From the NCBI RefSeq assembly GCF_000621705.1, contig NZ_JHXO01000001.1, positions 620,001 through 684,000 on the forward strand: a stretch of 64,000 nucleotides of DNA. The letters run 5' to 3'. The notes below the pieces were generated by a model. That model made no database searches, had not been told where the DNA came from, and saw only the letters and a list, made by a program, of their open reading frames with translations. Of the stretch, positions 60,873-64,000 are shown in pieces; within the stretch, counting starts at the first letter, position 1; every line of letters starts with the position of its first letter. The stretch comes from Prolixibacter bellariivorans ATCC BAA-1284 (GTDB lineage: Bacteria > Bacteroidota > Bacteroidia > Bacteroidales > Prolixibacteraceae). The position numbers and the translations under genes were made by a program.

Positions 60873-61976
60873 TCAGATTTTGATGAATATTTTTTTGCGA
60901 TATAGTACGTCGGCCAGGATCCAGTATAAGAAAATCAACGTTAGTGCGAAGAAAAGGGAACCGTTCAAATTTCCGGCCCAGGAAGCAAACCCATGTTCGT
61001 AAATCAAGGTTTTCAGTGGAGTGCTTTCACCGGAAACGGGTAGTTTAATCATGTATAGCAACCGTCCGATGATTCCCGACAGGACAAAAATAAACAACGG
61101 ATTCATACCAAAAACCAGTGCCGGCATCGACCATTTCTTGTATCCGCGAATATCGATGATCCAGATGAAGAAGGCAAGCAGTATCGTAGCCAAACCAGCT
61201 GTGTACAGCACATACGAGCTACTCCAGATGGGTTTGTTGAGCGGAAAAACAAAGCTCCAGATGACGCCCGCAAATGTCATGGCTGCACCAGCCAAAATCA
61301 AATCTTTGACGGCGCGCGATTTATCAGTTCTTACATCGACTTGCCGGCCTACCAGGTAACCGATCAACACAGTACCGATGGCTGGAATCGTAGACAGCAA
61401 TCCTTCCGGATCGAATGGAATGCCGTAACCGTGGTACACATGGTTGGAACCGAAGATGGCTAAATCGACTGTTCGAACCATGTTGCCCTGAAGCGAGAGC
61501 GCTCCGTCACCACCCAGAATCAGCAATCCCCAGTATCCCAGTAGCAGAACCGGTAGAGCTATCCAAACGCCAATGCGTTTCCAGGCTAGTACAATCAACG
61601 ACGCGACACCATAAGCAAGCGCAATACGTTGCAGCACGCCCATAATGCGAAGATGACTATAATCGATACCGAAAAAAGGAAAGGCATTTAATCCCAGTCC
61701 AATCAGGAATATCAGGGCGGTGCGTTTCAGCACTTTCTTCGTTGCTTCTCCGGTCAGGTTGTGATTGAACTTTTTGAAAGCAAACCACATGGCCGTTCCT
61801 ACTGCGAACAGAAAGAAAGGAAAGACCAGGTCGGTCGGGGTACAACCATTCCATTTGGAGTGTTCCAGCGGTGCATAAATGTGCCTCCAACTTCCCGGAT
61901 TATTGACGGTAATCATCAGAGCCACGGTGAATCCCCGCAAAACATCAAGAGCAACTAATCGTTTGGCTTTTTCCAT
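60873..61976 (-). CDS. HGSNAT/DUF5009-type membrane N-acetyltransferase
   Basis: A 367-residue polytopic protein with about 9-10 hydrophobic segments. The N-terminus has LVALDVLRGFTVALMITVNNPGSW (8-31) and NGCTPTDLVFPFFLFAVGTAMW (43-64), the pattern of heparan-alpha-glucosaminide N-acetyltransferase relatives. These acetylate terminal glucosamine across a membrane using cytoplasmic acetyl-CoA. That activity suits a cluster dealing with GlcN/GlcNAc glycans and a NodB-like deacetylase. It begins 68 bp after NagB. Confidence 0.82.
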   Translation of the reverse strand: MEKAKRLVALDVLRGFTVALMITVNNPGSWRHIYAPLEHSKWNGCTPTDLVFPFFLFAVGTAMWFAFKKFNHNLTGEATKKVLKRTALIFLIGLGLNAFPFFGIDYSHLRIMGVLQRIALAYGVASLIVLAWKRIGVWIALPVLLLGYWGLLILGGDGALSLQGNMVRTVDLAIFGSNHVYHGYGIPFDPEGLLSTIPAIGTVLIGYLVGRQVDVRTDKSRAVKDLILAGAAMTFAGVIWSFVFPLNKPIWSSSYVLYTAGLATILLAFFIWIIDIRGYKKWSMPALVFGMNPLFIFVLSGIIGRLLYMIKLPVSGESTPLKTLIYEHGFASWAGNLNGSLFFALTLIFLYWILADVLYRKKIFIKI

Positions 61977-62044
61977 GGTTGGTTATCGTTTCGTTATGCA
62001 AATTAGTGAACTTACCCCGCACTTACCCGGTCATATTGCTGAAA

Positions 62045-64000
62045 TCACGGATAGTAACGGACAAATGCTTCGATGGCTTCGTATTCGGCCATACCTAACT
62101 GATTGTACAATTCGGCAGTGGCGTGGTTTCTATCTTCTGCACGTTGCCAGAATTCGCGGTCGTCATTTCCCATAAACATGGCACCTTCTTTTTGCGACTG
62201 ATGGCGGAAAATGGCTTCCCGCTTTTTAAGCAGTTCCTGCGGACTAATGGGCACAGCCATCTCAATCTGATCGATGTCCCACTCAGCCCAAGCACCGCGG
62301 TAGAGCCAGATCCAGCTTTCCTGCATCCAGTCTTCATCTTTTAACTGTTCCAGGGCAATTAAAATCGCATCGAGGCAAACACGGTGTGTTCCGTGTGGAT
62401 CGGAAAGATCGCCGGCGGCAAAAATCTGGTGGGGTTTGATTTCGTTGAGGAAATCCATTACAATGCGTACATCTTTTTCACTGATTGGTGCTTTTTGCGC
62501 TTTTCCGGTTTCGTAAAACGGAAGATCGAGAAAATGCACGTTCTTACTTCTTATCCCGGAATAGCGACAAGCGGCTTTGGCTTCCATCCGACGGATAAGG
62601 CTTTTCAGTTTCCGAAGTTCGGGTAAATCGATGTCTCCGTCTTCTTTCTCTTTCAAATGAGCAACGAGTTTATCGTACATGGCTTTCTGCTTCTCGTTGC
62701 CCTCGTCGATATAGTTGGAGAAGGAGTTGTGGAAGGAGATAAAACGGTTCGCATATTCGTCGGACACCGCCACATTTCCCGAAACCTGGTAGGCTACATG
62801 CACATCATGCCCCTGGTCGGCCAGACGAATCAGGGTTCCCCCCATTGAAATAACATCATCGTCGGGGTGTGGACTGAAAACAACCACTCGTTTTTGTGCG
62901 GGTTCAGCTCGTTCAGGACGACGCGAATCATCGGCATTGGGTTTTCCACCCGGCCATCCGGTAATGGTTGATTGCAGGTCGTTAAAAACTTTGATATTCA
63001 AGCTGTAGGCTGAGCCAAAGATGACAATCAAATCGCTTAGTCCATTGTCGTTGTAATCCTTATCGGTCAGTTTCAGAATGGGTTTGTCTGTTTTCTGGCA
63101 TAGCCAAACAACCGCTTTGCGCACTAAGCGCTCATCATCCCAGTCGCAGGAAGCTACCAGCCAGGGTGTTTTTACGCGGATGAGATCGGAAGCTGCAGCT
63201 GAATCGATGATGAACCGTGCATTGGGATGATTCTGTAGAAATGATGCCGGAAGTAACGGAGTTACATTGCCTTCTACGGCTTTTTTGATAATGTTGGCCT
63301 TATTCTCGCCCAGCGCCATCAGGATGACTTTCTTCGCACTCATGATGGTGCCAACTCCCATGGTAATGGCCCGTTGCGGAACATTATGGATGCCGTTGAA
63401 AGAGTTCGATGCATCGCGGCGTGTCAGTGTGTCTAGTACAATGATGCGTGTATGTGAATTGGAACGGGCTCCCGGTTCGTTAAACCCGATGTGGCCGGTG
63501 CGTCCGATGCCCAATAGCTGCAAGTCGATACCACCCGCACTCTTAATTTTTTCTTCATAATCCAAGCAGAAATCATGGACCTGGTCGAGCGAAATATTTC
63601 CTGCCGGGATGTGAATATTCTCCGGCAGCACGTCGACATGGTCGAACAGATTTTTGTGCATGAAATGGTGGTAGCTGTGGCTCGATGACGGATCCATCGG
63701 GAAATATTCGTCAAGATTAAACGAGACGACATTTTCGAAACTAAGTCCTTCTTCTTTGTGAAGCTTAACCAGCTCTTTGTATACGCCAAGCGGCGTGGAG
63801 CCTGTTGCCAGCCCTAATACACACTTCTTGTTTTGCGATTGTTTTTCCCGGATAAGTGAAGCTATTTCCTGTGCTACAGCTGCCGAAGCATCGGTTGCTT
63901 CCTTATATATATAGGCAGGGGTATTTTCATATTTGGTTAGAAGTTCCCGTTCTGTTGGGTTTTCCGCGGGGAAAAGGTTTTCGTCTGCAAAAAGACTGTC
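62045..64000 (-). CDS. nagB: Glucosamine-6-phosphate deaminase (NagB) fused to a PIG-L-like domain, 5' cut by window edge
   Basis: The frame stays open to the right edge, so the gene starts outside; the first ATG inside (63697) is internal to the NagB domain. At least 651 residues are visible. The N-terminal NagB part has LATGSTPLGVY, FNLDEYFPMDP and GIGRTGHIGFNEPG. The E. coli catalytic Asp141 position is Thr here (codon at 63497-63499), while the following His and the Glu of FNEP are kept. The C-terminal part starts with VVVFSPHPDDDVISMGGTL, a PIG-L/LmbE N-acetylglucosamine deacetylase-like zinc motif (HPDD). NagB turns GlcN-6-P into fructose-6-P. The long fused form is what I recall from other Bacteroidota. 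Confidence 0.88.
   Translation of the reverse strand, partial: DSLFADENLFPAENPTERELLTKYENTPAYIYKEATDASAAVAQEIASLIREKQSQNKKCVLGLATGSTPLGVYKELVKLHKEEGLSFENVVSFNLDEYFPMDPSSSHSYHHFMHKNLFDHVDVLPENIHIPAGNISLDQVHDFCLDYEEKIKSAGGIDLQLLGIGRTGHIGFNEPGARSNSHTRIIVLDTLTRRDASNSFNGIHNVPQRAITMGVGTIMSAKKVILMALGENKANIIKKAVEGNVTPLLPASFLQNHPNARFIIDSAAASDLIRVKTPWLVASCDWDDERLVRKAVVWLCQKTDKPILKLTDKDYNDNGLSDLIVIFGSAYSLNIKVFNDLQSTITGWPGGKPNADDSRRPERAEPAQKRVVVFSPHPDDDVISMGGTLIRLADQGHDVHVAYQVSGNVAVSDEYANRFISFHNSFSNYIDEGNEKQKAMYDKLVAHLKEKEDGDIDLPELRKLKSLIRRMEAKAACRYSGIRSKNVHFLDLPFYETGKAQKAPISEKDVRIVMDFLNEIKPHQIFAAGDLSDPHGTHRVCLDAILIALEQLKDEDWMQESWIWLYRGAWAEWDIDQIEMAVPISPQELLKKREAIFRHQSQKEGAMFMGNDDREFWQRAEDRNHATAELYNQLGMAEYEAIEAFVRYYP

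Overview
The window is chromosomal DNA of a member of the Bacteroidota, probably Bacteroidales/Marinilabiliales (for example a Prolixibacteraceae-like organism). The phylum is inferred from -33/-7 promoters of the TTTG-N19/20-TAnnTTTR type, a glsA/glsB glycine-lipid acyltransferase pair, a long NagB fused to a PIG-L domain, an M56-TonB sensor next to a BlaI repressor, and a Bacteroidales-style coaX/OMP/TPR/lptC/PPIase operon. No tRNA, rRNA, CRISPR array, phage or intact insertion sequence was seen. Both window edges cut genes: a PurF-like amidotransferase on the left and NagB on the right.

Layout. 1-5.6 kb: purF end, a BlaI-type repressor plus chimeric M56/TonB sensor with three operator-like dyads, and the glycine-lipid acyltransferase pair. 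5.7-23.2 kb: a complete division and cell-wall (dcw) cluster on the plus strand, mraZ-rsmH-ftsL-ftsI-murE-mraY-murD-ftsW-murG-murC-ftsQ-ftsA, followed by TWO tandem ftsZ genes and a YqeY-like gene. It starts at a promoter carrying a 10-bp-phased direct-repeat array that looks like a MraZ operator, and ends at a strong terminator. 23.2-33.4 kb: a minus-strand operon nadB-nadC-coaX-OMP-TPR protein-lptC-DUF21/CBS protein-PpiD-like foldase, joining NAD/CoA synthesis to outer-membrane assembly. 33.9-39.9 kb: a three-gene RND efflux operon. 39.9-43.5 kb: a small LOTUS-like protein, and a two-component system divergent from a secreted protein, with phased TTAACT repeats between them. 43.5-49.5 kb: two tandem Tat-exported Gfo/Idh/MocA oxidoreductases, each with its own promoter, and a TonB-dependent-receptor-like barrel. 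49.6-64 kb: mostly an amino-sugar/glycan salvage cluster on the minus strand (NagB-PIG-L, HGSNAT-like acetyltransferase, GHL10 hydrolase, GT2, HIT-like DUF4922 protein, SpoIID/LytB protein, GH9-deacetylase fusion, AmpG-like permease). It is interrupted by a 0.7-kb non-coding stretch with a REP-like palindrome and a degenerate 21-bp tandem array.

Most notable are (i) the tandem FtsZ pair. FtsZ-2 carries a PAYVRR tail motif that resembles the usual FtsA-binding peptide, while FtsZ-1 lacks it and ends in an amphipathic, FtsA-like tail. This suggests a two-FtsZ Z-ring in which one paralog may bind the membrane itself. (ii) The 21-bp array at 56.30-56.74 kb, about 20 units with a fixed TTCC anchor and essentially no length change. 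Both need homology or experimental tests that could not be run here.
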